Below, piece by piece: positions 45,601 to 53,580 of a stretch of DNA of 62,884 nt. Origin of the DNA: Candidatus Melainabacteria bacterium (lineage in GTDB: Bacteria > Cyanobacteriota > Vampirovibrionia > Obscuribacterales > Obscuribacteraceae); contig PLZS01000124.1 in NCBI GenBank assembly GCA_003153555.1, positions 1-62,884 on the forward strand, given 5' to 3'. The translations under genes were made by a program, and so were the position numbers. The stretch's first letter is position 1, and each line of letters begins with the position of its first letter. The notes beneath the pieces are model-generated. The model saw only the letters and a list, made by a program, of their open reading frames with translations, ran no database searches and was not told the DNA's origin.

Positions 45601-45805
45601 GTTGTTCCAACAAAGTTGTCACCGCAGACTCGACCACTTGTGCGCTGGCCCCGATGTAGTTCGATGCGACGCTGACGCGTGGTGGCGAGATGTCAGGATA
45701 TTGGGCGAGTGGAAGAGTCGGAAGGCTAACTAGCCCGGCTAAGACAATGATCAGCGCGCATACCGTGGCGAAGATCGGACGCTTGATAAAGAAATCGACA
45801 AACAT
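42698..45805 (-). CDS. RND multidrug efflux transporter (HAE1/AcrB family)
   Basis: A 1035-residue inner-membrane pump. Features: N-terminal TM (FIKRPIFATVCALIIVLAGL), periplasmic motif TLPLAQYPDISPP, TM4 proton-relay GLVVDDAIVVIENI with adjacent Asp pair, and the second half starting near LRFSPLVIILFIASLF with the IVEFANQLRHQG loop. Works with the adaptor upstream (9 bp apart) and an outer-membrane channel encoded elsewhere. Length and motifs fit the hydrophobe/amphiphile efflux (HAE1) subfamily. Confidence 0.94.
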   Translation of the reverse strand: MFVDFFIKRPIFATVCALIIVLAGLVSLPTLPLAQYPDISPPRVSVASNYIGASAQVVESAVTTLLEQQINGATGVKYITSTSGNDGSSSINVTFDLERDVDLAAVDVQSRVNAVQGRLPDEVKRTGVSVNKVSNSFLLAIGIGSPDGRYTTQFLSNYADVYLKDALKRVKGVGDVIIFGERKYSMRLWIDPNRLAQQNLTPADVTKAVSEQNVQVAAGQIGQQPAPANQMYQMSVKTQGRLRTAVEFENLIIKTGEDGSLIRLKDVGRAELGAEDYQTVVRYRGRDAIGIGIFQRPGSNAMEVVKGVRDEITRLSKRFPPGIAYDYAFDTTLAVTESIKEVMKTLAIAIVLVVIVIFVFLQNWRTTLIPAVTIPVSLIGTLACMKLLGFSVNTLTLFGITLATGLVVDDAIVVIENITRFIHDKQMKPSEAASAGMAEVTGAVIAISLVLIAVFIPVAYFPGTTGQLYKQFALTIACAVAISTFNALTLTPALCAIWLSEKEEKHNAFFNLINATIDLLRKAYAASLAMVLRFSPLVIILFIASLFATYWLFQKVPTGFIPNEDSGYFITIVQAPEGVSLNYTIDVLKQIEKIEDKDPQIQSSFGVAGFGFNGNKPNNALIFSNLRPWTERKGKGQDLDSIIDRLRAPLSQISDATVIPFNPPAIQGLGNFGGFVFELQDVDGSDINLLSTVTNKLSRAANQSPALKGVFSTFSANSPQLVIEILRDKTKALGIMLNDVFTTLQIFLGSAYVNDIDIGTRIYRVYVQADQLFRSNPESITQFYVRSERNQMIPLSSIVKISRTTAPQTINHYNLFRSTELNGSPALGYSSGQGMDAMEKIAKKVLPEGMKYEWSGISLEEVEAGSKAFIIFALGIVFVFLVLCAQYESFSDPIIILLAVPSAMLGALLAQWLRGLQNDIFCQIGLVMLVGLVSKNAILIVEFANQLRHQGANPVEAVTRAASIRLRPILMTTFAFIMGILPLVFAEGAGAASRHSLGTAVCGGMLLSSIVSLYIVPVIYVAVESLVGHKRRKIG

Positions 45806-45814
45806 GGGTCCCTA

Positions 45815-47035
45815 TCAAGATTGTGGGCTGATCGCCGCGCCATCTGTTAAATTCTGCACGCCTGAGGTGACAATGGTATCGCCTGCGGAGACACCGGAAA
45901 CTACTTTGAAATTGCTGCCAACGATATCACCGAGTATCACCGGCTTCTGTTTAGCGACAAGCTTGTTTCCCGGTCCTTTCTCGGCCAAGAAAATGAAGTC
46001 TTGTCCACTCACTCTTGAAACCGCATTTGTAGGAACCGTAAGTCCCGACTGTTTGCTCCAAATCACACGGGCCGTAACGTATTGTCCTGACCGAAATGCT
46101 TTATTTTCGTTTTCAATTTTTGTTTTCACCAACACGGATTGGTTGTCATTACTGACCTGGGGAGAGATGAAAAAGATTTTTCCTAATCCGATTCGTTGCC
46201 CTTCACCGTTGAGGATCTGCACTGCCTCTCCAATTTTCAACTTCGGTGCTTGAACGGTCGGAACCGACAAATAGAGCTCAAGGGGGCGACTTTGATCGAT
46301 AGTTGTTAAAACCGTAGCCGTCGTCGCGTATTGCCCCTCTTTAACCGGAATGTCCCCGATCACACCCGAAAATGGCGCTGATACAGTGAAGTATTTGAGC
46401 TGCGCTTGCTGTTCCTTCATGCTGGCGCTCGCCTGATTTACCTGCTTTTCAGCTTTGCCGACCACCGCTTTTTGCGCTTGCACTTGCGCTTCCACTGATT
46501 GCAAATCACCCTCACCGACTCTGAGTTGGTTGTCCCACTGGTCAACTTGTTCCTGTGACACAGCACCTTGAGCGCGTAAAGTTTGATATCGATCGTGCTG
46601 CTGCTGCGCATACTTCACGTTTGCCAGTTTGGACAATCGCGTCGCTTGTAACGACTTTAATGTTTCCAGGGCGTTCTTTTGTTCGGCGCGACTGGACTCA
46701 ATCGCTGCAGCGAAACTGCTTACATTGGCTTGTTGCTTGGAGCGATCTAACTCCACGAGTGGTGTGCCGGCAGTTACTGAATCGCCATTGCGCACGTATA
46801 TCTTGGTCACTTGCCCCGCTACTTGCGGTTGCATGGAGACAGACTGACGAGACTTCAAGACACCGACAAAGGTTGAGGCGTCTTCAACGGTCTGTGGCTC
46901 CAATCGCATCACTTTGACGGGCATTGCCGGAGGAGCCTGCACACTGGATGGGTGTGCAGAATTGCAAGCTTGAAGAAAAGCGCTACTGAATAAAACTAGC
47001 GCCAACCCAAATAGGTTAACTAGGATTCCACGCAC
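45815..47035 (-). CDS. RND efflux periplasmic adaptor (membrane fusion protein)
   Basis: A 406-residue adaptor with a lipoprotein signal (LVLFSSAFLQAC, lipid Cys at 24). Biotinyl/lipoyl halves (GQVTKIYVRNGDSVTAGTPL, FSGVIGDIPVKEGQYATTA), a coiled-coil hairpin (~105-205) and a beta-barrel (SRPLELYLSVPTVQAPKL) are in the order expected for AcrA/MexA. The transporter follows after 9 bp. No outer-membrane channel gene is in the window. Upstream of it, about 280 bp are shared with the divergent nfo gene and hold both promoters. Confidence 0.92.
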   Translation of the reverse strand: MRGILVNLFGLALVLFSSAFLQACNSAHPSSVQAPPAMPVKVMRLEPQTVEDASTFVGVLKSRQSVSMQPQVAGQVTKIYVRNGDSVTAGTPLVELDRSKQQANVSSFAAAIESSRAEQKNALETLKSLQATRLSKLANVKYAQQQHDRYQTLRAQGAVSQEQVDQWDNQLRVGEGDLQSVEAQVQAQKAVVGKAEKQVNQASASMKEQQAQLKYFTVSAPFSGVIGDIPVKEGQYATTATVLTTIDQSRPLELYLSVPTVQAPKLKIGEAVQILNGEGQRIGLGKIFFISPQVSNDNQSVLVKTKIENENKAFRSGQYVTARVIWSKQSGLTVPTNAVSRVSGQDFIFLAEKGPGNKLVAKQKPVILGDIVGSNFKVVSGVSAGDTIVTSGVQNLTDGAAISPQS

Positions 47036-47312
47036 AACGCACCCTGCTGCATCCGCCGACTGTAAGTATAAGTCATTGGCTCCTCCTTCACCCTGTCGGC
47101 ACTCCAGACGTTAAGCAGAGACAAGATTTATATTGCTGCCAAGCGGCGATCCGGTTTTTTAAAACCAGAACGATTTTACGGCAACCTTTTGTGGGGGATA
47201 TTCGGGTCAGTGTGCACGTCATTTATGAAAGGGCGATCGGAGGCGGTGCACTGGCTCCAACGGCTTCAGGTTCGGATGGGAAACTTTCATACTGGCGGGT
47301 AGAATAGTATGA

Positions 47313-48170
47313 ATGAAAAAAAGTATTGATCAACCAGCGATCGGCGCTCACCTCAGCGGTGGAATGAAAAACGCTGTGCAAAAGGCAGTTGATATTGGTG
47401 CGGAATCAATTCAGATATTTTTAGGGTCTCCCCAGATGTGGAGGGAGCCGAATCCTACAGCGGCAGATTTGGAGTTGTTCTCATCTGGTGTACAAAAAAA
47501 TTCGCTGGGACCGGTGTTTGTGCACGGAAACTACCTTGTTAATTTGGCTTCCGAGTCACCAGAAAATTTCGCCAAATCTATTAGCAACCTTGGATTGGCA
47601 TTACGTTTGTCCGACAGACTGGGGGCGAAAGGACTCATTTTTCACCCAGGGTCGGCCGGTAAAGCTTCTTATGAGGAAGCTTTACTCAGAGTTTTGAAGG
47701 CACTAGATATAGTGCTAGACAACTACGATGGAAAGTGTAGGTTGTTGCTTGAGGTGTGCGCTGGGCAAGGTCAAACAATTGGCGATCGTTTTGTTGAATT
47801 CGCAGACATACTGAAAGCGATGAGATACGACAAGCATCTCGGTGTCTGTTGGGACACCTGCCATATGTTCAACGCTGGATACGATATTTCGACTAAGAAG
47901 GGGTTGACTGCAACTGTTGATGAGTTCGGAGAGTTAATCGGGTTTGATTGGCTCTTTGCCGTGCACGCTAACGATTCCAAGACTCCTCTTGGAGCTCGTA
48001 GAGATAGGCATGAAAATATCGGCAAAGGATACATTGGCGAAGCGGCGTTCCGCCGTATGCTTCACCATCCACTATTGCGCCCACTGCCGTGGATTCTTGA
48101 AGTGCCGGGCATGGACAAGAAAGGCCCGGATAGATTGAATATTGAACTGATGCGAAGTCTGGCAAATTAG
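47313..48170 (+). CDS. nfo: Endonuclease IV (AP endonuclease family 2)
   Basis: A 285-residue TIM-barrel DNA-repair enzyme cutting 5' of abasic sites. Motifs: AHLSGGMKNAVQKAVDIGA, SPQMWREPN, LIFHPGSAGK, LLLEVCAGQGQTIGDRF (metal-binding Glu), VCWDTCHMFNAGYDI (metal ligands D and H) and HANDSKTPLGARRDRHENIG, which contains the family signature HxNDxK and DRHxNIG. Length is normal. Starts ATGAAAAAAAGT. Confidence 0.94.
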   Translation: MKKSIDQPAIGAHLSGGMKNAVQKAVDIGAESIQIFLGSPQMWREPNPTAADLELFSSGVQKNSLGPVFVHGNYLVNLASESPENFAKSISNLGLALRLSDRLGAKGLIFHPGSAGKASYEEALLRVLKALDIVLDNYDGKCRLLLEVCAGQGQTIGDRFVEFADILKAMRYDKHLGVCWDTCHMFNAGYDISTKKGLTATVDEFGELIGFDWLFAVHANDSKTPLGARRDRHENIGKGYIGEAAFRRMLHHPLLRPLPWILEVPGMDKKGPDRLNIELMRSLAN

Positions 48171-48242
48171 TTCAAGACAGATGAAGATGCTTAGAAATGA
48201 AAGCACGTATATACTTGTGCATAACATGCAAGGTAGCCAAAA

Positions 48243-48797
48243 ATGACTCAAACAAGTCCGTGGAAAACACAAGGAACACGTCTAGTCTATGAAAATCCAT
48301 GGATCAAAGTTCGCGAAGACGAAGTGGTGCGTCCGGATGGCAAGCCAGGAATTTATGGCGTTGTTCATTTTAAGAACATCGCGATCGGTGTTTTGGCAAT
48401 CGATGATGAAGACAGAATTCATTTGGTCGGGCAGTATCGATACGCTGTTGAAGTTTATTCATGGGAAATACCAGAAGGCGGTTGCCCCGAGTTTGAAGAT
48501 CCATTAGATGCGGCGAAGCGAGAACTTGTTGAAGAGACAGGGCTTGTGGCAGCCGAGTGGAAAAAACTTGGACGATCGCACCTCTCCAATTCTGTCAGCG
48601 ATGAAGAGGCGATATTCTATTTGGCGAAAGGCTTAAAACATGGTTCACCATCACCCGAGGGAACCGAGCAATTGACCCACAAGCTCGTTCATTTTGACGA
48701 GGCACTAAATATGGTGATGCGTGGAGAGATAACCGACGCTTTGAGCGTGTTGGCCATTTCTCATTACGCTATTCTGCGTGCCACCAAAGCAATTTGA
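48243..48797 (+). CDS. Nudix hydrolase (ADP-ribose pyrophosphatase-like)
   Basis: A 184-residue protein. The Nudix box reads EGGCPEFEDPLDAAKRELVE then ETGLVAAEW, giving G-x5-E-x7-REx2EExG. The flanking SWEIPEGG and a Gln/Arg-rich VGQYRYAVE are typical of ADP-ribose/sugar-nucleotide pyrophosphatases. 72 bp after endonuclease IV on the same strand, so they may be cotranscribed. Confidence 0.9.
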   Translation: MTQTSPWKTQGTRLVYENPWIKVREDEVVRPDGKPGIYGVVHFKNIAIGVLAIDDEDRIHLVGQYRYAVEVYSWEIPEGGCPEFEDPLDAAKRELVEETGLVAAEWKKLGRSHLSNSVSDEEAIFYLAKGLKHGSPSPEGTEQLTHKLVHFDEALNMVMRGEITDALSVLAISHYAILRATKAI

Positions 48798-49101
48798 AGT
48801 TTTGACAGATCGTGGCATGTCAAGCGCGCTTGCTCCACCATTTCTTTTTCCAAATTGCATTAAATATGACCTCCTGACAAGCCGGGGTCTACCCGTAAGT
48901 TCAGGGGAAAGCCCATCCTGAGTGGGCTTCATGCAATCTGTCCTGAGGAGCATCGATCTTGCCGTAAGCATCTTATTTAACGTCGGATTAAATCGATTTC
49001 TGGGTAAAACCTGAACAAGAAGATCAGTCGAGTCGCTTTTTGCCCTGACACCTTCGGACAAATCACCAAACATATTTCGTCGCCAGTTGGAGTTGTTCAA
49101 G
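48798..49101. other. Intergenic, 304 bp with structured segment
   Basis: AAGCCCA-TCCTGAG-TGGGCTT (48909-48929) is a 7-bp hairpin; CCTCC upstream and GGAG downstream could pair around it. It may be part of a leader or small RNA for the next gene, but no known class is recognised. No ORF is supported. Confidence 0.35.
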
Positions 49102-50037
49102 ATGCTTCCAAAGCTTGGTTTAGCTTGCCTATGCGTATTTTCGTGCCTGAGCACCATGATGCCTGCGCTTGCTCAATCGGCCACTGCATCTAGTATCAAT
49201 AAAATTGCAAGTTTGGAAGTGAAAATTTTTGCTCATCCCTACAAATCCGAGAAGCTACCACTAAGAGTTGCACGGCTAGAGCGTTTTGTTTACGGACAAG
49301 AAGACTCATCTTCGCTCGACGATCGGATAAGTCGGTTGACGAGTCACCTTAGCGCGACGGTTATGCCATCCAATTCTCTGAGCACTACGGACAGTTCTAT
49401 GGTGCAAAAATCTGTTCCCAAGGAAAAAGTTCTGCAGGCATTAACAAAGTATCCGCGAGTAACTGAACTCGAGCGGCAGATTCTCGAGCGAAGTTTCGAA
49501 AATGACCAAATCACCGCGCGTCTGTCGCGACTAGAGTCTAAAGTCTTTGGCGGTTCCTGCACCCAGGTTGACTTAGCTGCTCGCGTTGATCGGCTTGCCG
49601 AATATGCTTATATGACCCCTCAGGTAGAAGCTCTTGAGCGTGCTGAGTTTCTTCGAGTCAGCAAATTGTGCAACGCCATCGATCTGCGCAACGTCAGCTA
49701 CCAGCACAACGTCAGCTACCAGCACAACGTAAACGATCTGCGTAATCTCGGCGATCAGCGAAATGTCACTGGTTTGCGCAATGTAATCAATCTGCAAAAT
49801 GTCTCATGCCGACCAAAACAAGTTTTTGTCAGTGTTGTCGACGAAATTGAGTTGCTAGAAACAATGGCATTTGGAAAAATCTCAGCAAGCAAGCCATTAG
49901 CGCAACGAGTTTTCGCTTTGGAAGTGTCCTTTTGCGGCGCATCACAGAGCGATAATGAGAAAGACTTGACAGCTAGAGTAGCTCTACTTCTTGCCAAAGT
50001 AAACAACAACACGGTTCCCGGTCGTTCGGGTGTCTGA
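49102..50037 (+). CDS. Exported repeat protein with LExxxFG units and xLRNVx hexapeptides
   Basis: A 311-residue protein from ATG 49102 (GGAG upstream) with a signal peptide (LGLACLCVFSCLSTMMPALA). Repeats of ~45 residues: KIASLEVKIFAHPYKSEKLP, RVTELERQILERSFENDQIT, RLSRLESKVFGGSCTQVDLA and EIELLETMAFGKISASKPLA, each ending in a Leu/Arg-spaced helix. Between the third and fourth comes an insertion of hexapeptides (DLRNVS YQHNVS YQHNVN DLRNLG and more). The LE..FG repeat type is known from cyanobacterial-clade exported proteins; function unknown. Confidence 0.75.
   Translation: MLPKLGLACLCVFSCLSTMMPALAQSATASSINKIASLEVKIFAHPYKSEKLPLRVARLERFVYGQEDSSSLDDRISRLTSHLSATVMPSNSLSTTDSSMVQKSVPKEKVLQALTKYPRVTELERQILERSFENDQITARLSRLESKVFGGSCTQVDLAARVDRLAEYAYMTPQVEALERAEFLRVSKLCNAIDLRNVSYQHNVSYQHNVNDLRNLGDQRNVTGLRNVINLQNVSCRPKQVFVSVVDEIELLETMAFGKISASKPLAQRVFALEVSFCGASQSDNEKDLTARVALLLAKVNNNTVPGRSGV
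49675..49803 (+). repeat. 18-bp minisatellite (seven units) in the exported repeat protein
   Basis: Units such as GATCTGCGCAACGTCAGC and TACCAGCACAACGTCAGC, period 18, encoding hexapeptides ending in N-V/L-x. The second and third units are nearly identical. Similar 18-bp units occur in the gene at 28826-29125. Confidence 0.8.
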
Positions 50038-50230
50038 TATCACCCTTGGTGTGCCATCCGTGTGCCTTGTTGCCTGCGTGTCTAAAGGATTCCGGGGGAT
50101 ACCTCAACTGCTGGATTCATTTGAGCCGCTATATATGTAATATGACTGTAGAGAGTTTCTGCTCTTTAGCTGGGTCGCGGACTACCCTGTTTGCCATACT
50201 GCTCTCGGACGACAACCTGGATGGTGCGAC

Positions 50231-50644
50231 ATGAGTTTGAAAATTTTATCGGTATTTGATTCTGAGCGGGCCATCGATTGGATATCTACTGCTCTGGCTG
50301 GGCATCAGCTCACTACGGTTAAGACGATCATGGCGGCTATGCAAATCCTTCAAAAAGATAAAGTTGATGTGACTCTGGTTCAGTTGCATCTGCAAAATGA
50401 ATCGCTCTTTGACTTGCTTCGGTCGATTCGACGAAACGACTATTATCGAGAGATGAGTTTCGTTTGCTGTGCTACATCTCATAGCGCTCACCAAACGCAC
50501 GTCGAGTCAGAACAATTCTTGGAAAAGTCGTGCCTCTTATTGGGCGCAACTAAGTTTTTGCCAATGGCTGATTTTTACTCGGATAATTTAGAGCAAGAAA
50601 TAGTAAATACGTTAACAAACTCGGGCTCCAGAAGTGGAACGTGA
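50231..50644 (+). CDS. Degenerate receiver-like protein
   Basis: A 137-residue protein with the receiver-fold rhythm (LKILSVFDSERAIDWIST, VDVTLVQLHLQNESLFDLL, MSFVCCATSHSAH). The phospho-acceptor Asp is replaced by Gln51 (VQLHL), so it probably cannot be phosphorylated normally. Its TGA overlaps the start of a canonical receiver gene. It may be a phosphorylation-independent partner; that is inference. Confidence 0.65.
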   Translation: MSLKILSVFDSERAIDWISTALAGHQLTTVKTIMAAMQILQKDKVDVTLVQLHLQNESLFDLLRSIRRNDYYREMSFVCCATSHSAHQTHVESEQFLEKSCLLLGATKFLPMADFYSDNLEQEIVNTLTNSGSRSGT

Positions 50645-51078
50645 TGAGCATCCTGGCTGTTGAAGACGATGCCACCCAGCAATATGTTCTTAGAGTTGTC
50701 TTCGAAAGCTTTGGTATGCAAGCCGACATTGTCTCTTCCGCTGAAAGGGCAATCGATTATCTCTTTAATCAAAAGCGGGATTACTCGCTAGTGTTGATGG
50801 ATATTCGACTCCCCGGTATGGATGGATTTGATTGCACTCGTGAGATTCGCCAGCGACAACAGAAAAGTAAATTCAAGATTCCAATCATTGCTGTTACAGC
50901 ATATGCATCGATAGATGACAGGGCGCTTTGTCTAGCTGCGGGAATGGATGACTATATAAGTAAGCCGTATGAATTGGAAGCGTTTAAGAAACTGATCAAT
51001 AAACATCTTGAACAGTCTCATGGATTTCGGGACCAAAATCAAAATGACTCTGTTCAATCTGAGCGCTCACAATATTAA
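50644..51078 (+). CDS. Single-domain response regulator
   Basis: A stand-alone receiver (MSILAVEDDATQQYVLRVVF) with D53 in LVLMDIRLPGMDGFD, Thr in AVTAYAS and Lys in DYISKPY, so all key residues are present. No output domain; a short polar tail ends it. ATG at 50644 overlaps the preceding stop (TGATG); a GTG one codon earlier is also possible. No kinase gene is adjacent; the target could be the pseudo-receiver or a distant kinase. Confidence 0.85.
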   Translation: MSILAVEDDATQQYVLRVVFESFGMQADIVSSAERAIDYLFNQKRDYSLVLMDIRLPGMDGFDCTREIRQRQQKSKFKIPIIAVTAYASIDDRALCLAAGMDDYISKPYELEAFKKLINKHLEQSHGFRDQNQNDSVQSERSQY

Positions 51079-51082
51079 TAGC

Positions 51083-51122
51083 TGGAGCGCACGCATCTTT
51101 GCCTGCTTCGGATAATTCGGAG
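51083..51122 (+). repeat. GGAGCGC hairpin repeat, copy 3
   Basis: TGGAGCGCACGCATCTTTGC then CTGCTTCGGATAATTCGGAG. It shares the 3' flank ATTCGGAGTAA with copy 4. Confidence 0.7.
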
Positions 51123-51156
51123 TAATCCACGGGATCGGGCTCCGTCGGATTTTCAC

Positions 51157-51204
51157 GCGAAATGGAGCGCACGCATCTTGCGTGCTTCGAATCATTCGGA
51201 GTAA
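51157..51204 (+). repeat. GGAGCGC hairpin repeat, copy 4
   Basis: GCGAAATGGAGCGCACGCAT, loop, then GCGTGCTTCGAATCATTCGG. GCACGC/GCGTGC stem. The best-formed member of the GCACGC subtype. Confidence 0.75.
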
Positions 51205-51240
51205 GCTTTAGCGTTCGAGTGAAAACTAATTCGTGGGTTT

Positions 51241-51272
51241 GAAGCATCCGGGCCGGATGCGCTCCATTTCGT
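51241..51272 (-). repeat. GGAGCGC hairpin repeat, copy 5 (inverted)
   Basis: On the minus strand CGAAATGGAGCGCATCCGGC then CCGGATGCTTC. The stem GCATCC/GGATGC differs from copies 3 and 4, but the CGAAATGGAGCGC anchor is identical. Confidence 0.72.
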
Positions 51273-51330
51273 AGATTGAGATTTCGGAGATAGAGATTCG
51301 GAAATTCCAGATTCGGAAGAACTTATTCCA

Positions 51331-51939
51331 ATGATGAAAAGAAAAACAAAAGCTGCATTGTTTGCATCAATACTGCTTCTATTCACAACTCCCGTCCTCG
51401 CCCAAATCGCCAACCTGATTCGCGTGCCACTTGTTCGGCAATCCACTGACTACACGTGCGGCGTCGCAGCGCTTCAAGCACTACTCGCATACTACGGGCA
51501 AGATGTGCGTGAGGACGTGTTGTCGAAAGCATTACATGCACAACACAAAACAGGAACGCGATACAAGAACATCGCAAATTATGCTCAAGAACATGGTCTA
51601 TCAGTAAGCATACAAAAAGAGATGACCGTCGAAGAATTGAGGCAATCTCTAAAAGCCGGACATCCTGTGCTTTGTCTGATTCAAGCGTGGCCAGACAAGA
51701 AGGCCGATTTTGCGTCGGACTGGGATGACGGACATTATGTGGTCGCAGTCGGCTTTGATGATCAAAAATTTGTTTTCATGGATCCGTCGACAGTCGGACA
51801 CTATGCATACATTCCGGTTGAAGAATTCTTTCAACGTTGGCATGATATCGATGGAAAGGAAAAATTAAATCACTTTGGTATGTCTTTCTGGAAAGAAGGC
51901 AGTCTCTATGATCCAGATAAAATAGAGCGGCTCAATTGA
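51331..51939 (+). CDS. Exported C39-like cysteine peptidase
   Basis: A 202-residue protein with a signal peptide (AALFASILLLFTTPVLAQ). Papain-like C39-type core: Cys43 in DYTCGVAALQALLAYYG, His135 in DDGHYVVAVGF and Asp151 in FMDPSTVG, the expected Cys-His-Asp triad. C39 proteins cut leader peptides, usually as part of exporters; stand-alone periplasmic members have unknown substrates. The start ATG-ATG sits after a run of hairpin repeats. Confidence 0.78.
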   Translation: MMKRKTKAALFASILLLFTTPVLAQIANLIRVPLVRQSTDYTCGVAALQALLAYYGQDVREDVLSKALHAQHKTGTRYKNIANYAQEHGLSVSIQKEMTVEELRQSLKAGHPVLCLIQAWPDKKADFASDWDDGHYVVAVGFDDQKFVFMDPSTVGHYAYIPVEEFFQRWHDIDGKEKLNHFGMSFWKEGSLYDPDKIERLN

Positions 51940-52015
51940 TCTAATAGATTGGAACAATAATTTTTGCGGAGCGGTCTTGTCTCCTGTTACGCTCCAAATG
52001 ATGTGGATAAGAACA

Positions 52016-52222
52016 ATGTACAGCCAAGGTGTTACTGAGTTAGGCCGATGGGTCGTTAGAGATAGTAATGGTGAAGTTGTTAAACGCTTCAATACTCAAA
52101 TACAGGCGATTGATTTTGCAAATCGCGCTCAAAAAATACAAAAGATTATTGTGCTGATCGACTTACAGCGCACCGAAATCCAGCTCATCGAACATGAAGT
52201 CAGAGAAGAGAAAGTTTCTTAA
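52016..52222 (+). CDS. Small hypothetical protein, 68 residues
   Basis: MYSQGVTELGRWVVRDSNGE then VVKRFNTQIQAIDFANRAQK. The GRWVVRDSNGE...T...AIDFA pattern is like short DUF2188-type proteins, but weak. ATG at 52016 with GGA about 8 nt upstream; the frame is open to a TTG at 51977. Its end overlaps the convergent gene by 4 bp. Function unknown. Confidence 0.5.
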   Translation: MYSQGVTELGRWVVRDSNGEVVKRFNTQIQAIDFANRAQKIQKIIVLIDLQRTEIQLIEHEVREEKVS

Positions 52223-52560
52223 TTGACTTCGTTGACCTTGCGAAAAATATCGTTTGGAAATAGTGCATTCATTACTTCCAAACATTCTTGCTGGCGAGAA
52301 GCCAAAGATTCTTCAGTTCCAGCCACAGCGATTCTTAATTGCACTTCTTCATCCAGCTCGTTCCACTCGGCGTGCAAGTCATAGGCTTTCATCTCCCCAT
52401 CTGCCGGCTTGCTAGCTTGCAATTTTGAAAGCTGATATTGCATTTTTAGATTTTTCCAGTGGCACCGATTGATAGCGGAGAGTAACTCATCCACCAAATC
52501 GTCGGTGTCTACAAGAAAATTGCGTGTTACGGCTGCAACTGAGTTAGTGTTTTCTGACAT
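52219..52560 (-). CDS. Hypothetical helical protein, 113 residues
   Basis: Soluble, Glu/Leu-rich and mostly helical (LVDELLSAINRCHWKNLKMQ, RQQECLEVMNALFPNDIF). No domain recognised, no signal peptide or TM segment. Converges on the previous small gene with a 4-bp overlap of stops. Function unknown. Confidence 0.6.
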   Translation of the reverse strand: MSENTNSVAAVTRNFLVDTDDLVDELLSAINRCHWKNLKMQYQLSKLQASKPADGEMKAYDLHAEWNELDEEVQLRIAVAGTEESLASRQQECLEVMNALFPNDIFRKVNEVN

Positions 52561-52700
52561 TTCTGCTGTGCCTGGTCGGATTCCTACAATATGCTAGCAG
52601 ATGAAGACCTCGGACTCTTCATGCTTGCAAAGTGGTGCTCCTTGGCGCTAAGCGCGTATACTTGAGCTGTCAGCATGAAGACAGGCAAAGAGGAACTCTA

Positions 52701-53525
52701 ATGAGATCTAAGTCCATAATCGGTTTAATGGCCGTGTGCAGCTTGGTGTCGGCTTGTACGGTGATCGAACCGGGGCAGAGAGCCGTTAAGGTTAGCCTCG
52801 GCAAAATGGATCCGAACCTTCTCACCCCGGGTATGCAAACTTATTTTCCGCTCACTGACTCGATTGTTCCTTACTCTGTCAAGCAAGAAAACGCAACCGG
52901 GCAGTGTGAACCACTGACTGCTGATCAACAACCAATTAGCATTAACTTTAACGTTCTCTATCGCATTCCTGAAGGTCAAGTCCTAACACTTTATGAAAAA
53001 TACGCCGGCAATCCATATGAACGATTGGTGGCGCCTCAAATTCAAGAAGCTTTCCGCCAGGTCGTTTCCGGTTACAAAGCTGATAGTGCCACCAAAAACG
53101 TCAACGTCATCAAGAACCAGGTATTGGCAATGGTGCGCGACAACGTAAAGGGACTTGTGGAAGTTGTAGATATTCCAATTACCCACGTCGGCTTGCCTGA
53201 AGTGTTGCAACAAGCGATTGCCCAGAAGCAGGTTATGGAGCAACAGGCCCAACAAAAGACCTATGAATTAGACAAAGCGCGGAAGGAAGCTGAAATCACA
53301 ATTGCAAACGCTGAAGCACAGGCCAAGTCAATTCAATTGCAGAGTCTTGCGTTGCAAAAATCTCCAGCCTTGATTGATTACGAGCGTGTCAAAAAATGGG
53401 ACGGTCAACTGCCCACAACGATGATTCTCGGTGGAAACTCGGGGGGTGGATCTGGCTGGGGCTCTCTAATTCAGATGAGAGATGTACCGCGCGAGCAACC
53501 AGCGAAGGGCGCCAAGGGTCAATAA
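52701..53525 (+). CDS. Prohibitin-like SPFH (band 7) lipoprotein
   Basis: A 274-residue protein from ATG 52701 (GAGG 7 nt upstream). Lipoprotein signal MRSKSIIGLMAVCSLVSAC with the lipid Cys at 19, then EPGQRAVKVSLGK, the SPFH core (LTPGMQTYFPLTDSIVPYSV, VLYRIPEGQVLTLYEKYAG, SATKNVNVIKNQVLAMVRDN), a coiled coil (QQAIAQKQVMEQQAQQKTYE, KARKEAEITIANAEAQAK) and a flexible Gly-rich tail. SPFH proteins oligomerise on membranes; here probably attached by lipid to the outer leaflet of the inner or inner leaflet of the outer membrane. Confidence 0.85.
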   Translation: MRSKSIIGLMAVCSLVSACTVIEPGQRAVKVSLGKMDPNLLTPGMQTYFPLTDSIVPYSVKQENATGQCEPLTADQQPISINFNVLYRIPEGQVLTLYEKYAGNPYERLVAPQIQEAFRQVVSGYKADSATKNVNVIKNQVLAMVRDNVKGLVEVVDIPITHVGLPEVLQQAIAQKQVMEQQAQQKTYELDKARKEAEITIANAEAQAKSIQLQSLALQKSPALIDYERVKKWDGQLPTTMILGGNSGGGSGWGSLIQMRDVPREQPAKGAKGQ

Positions 53526-53580
53526 AGCGTCATCCTCGTATAATAGTCTTCAGATATTACTTTGACACGACGGTATTGAC

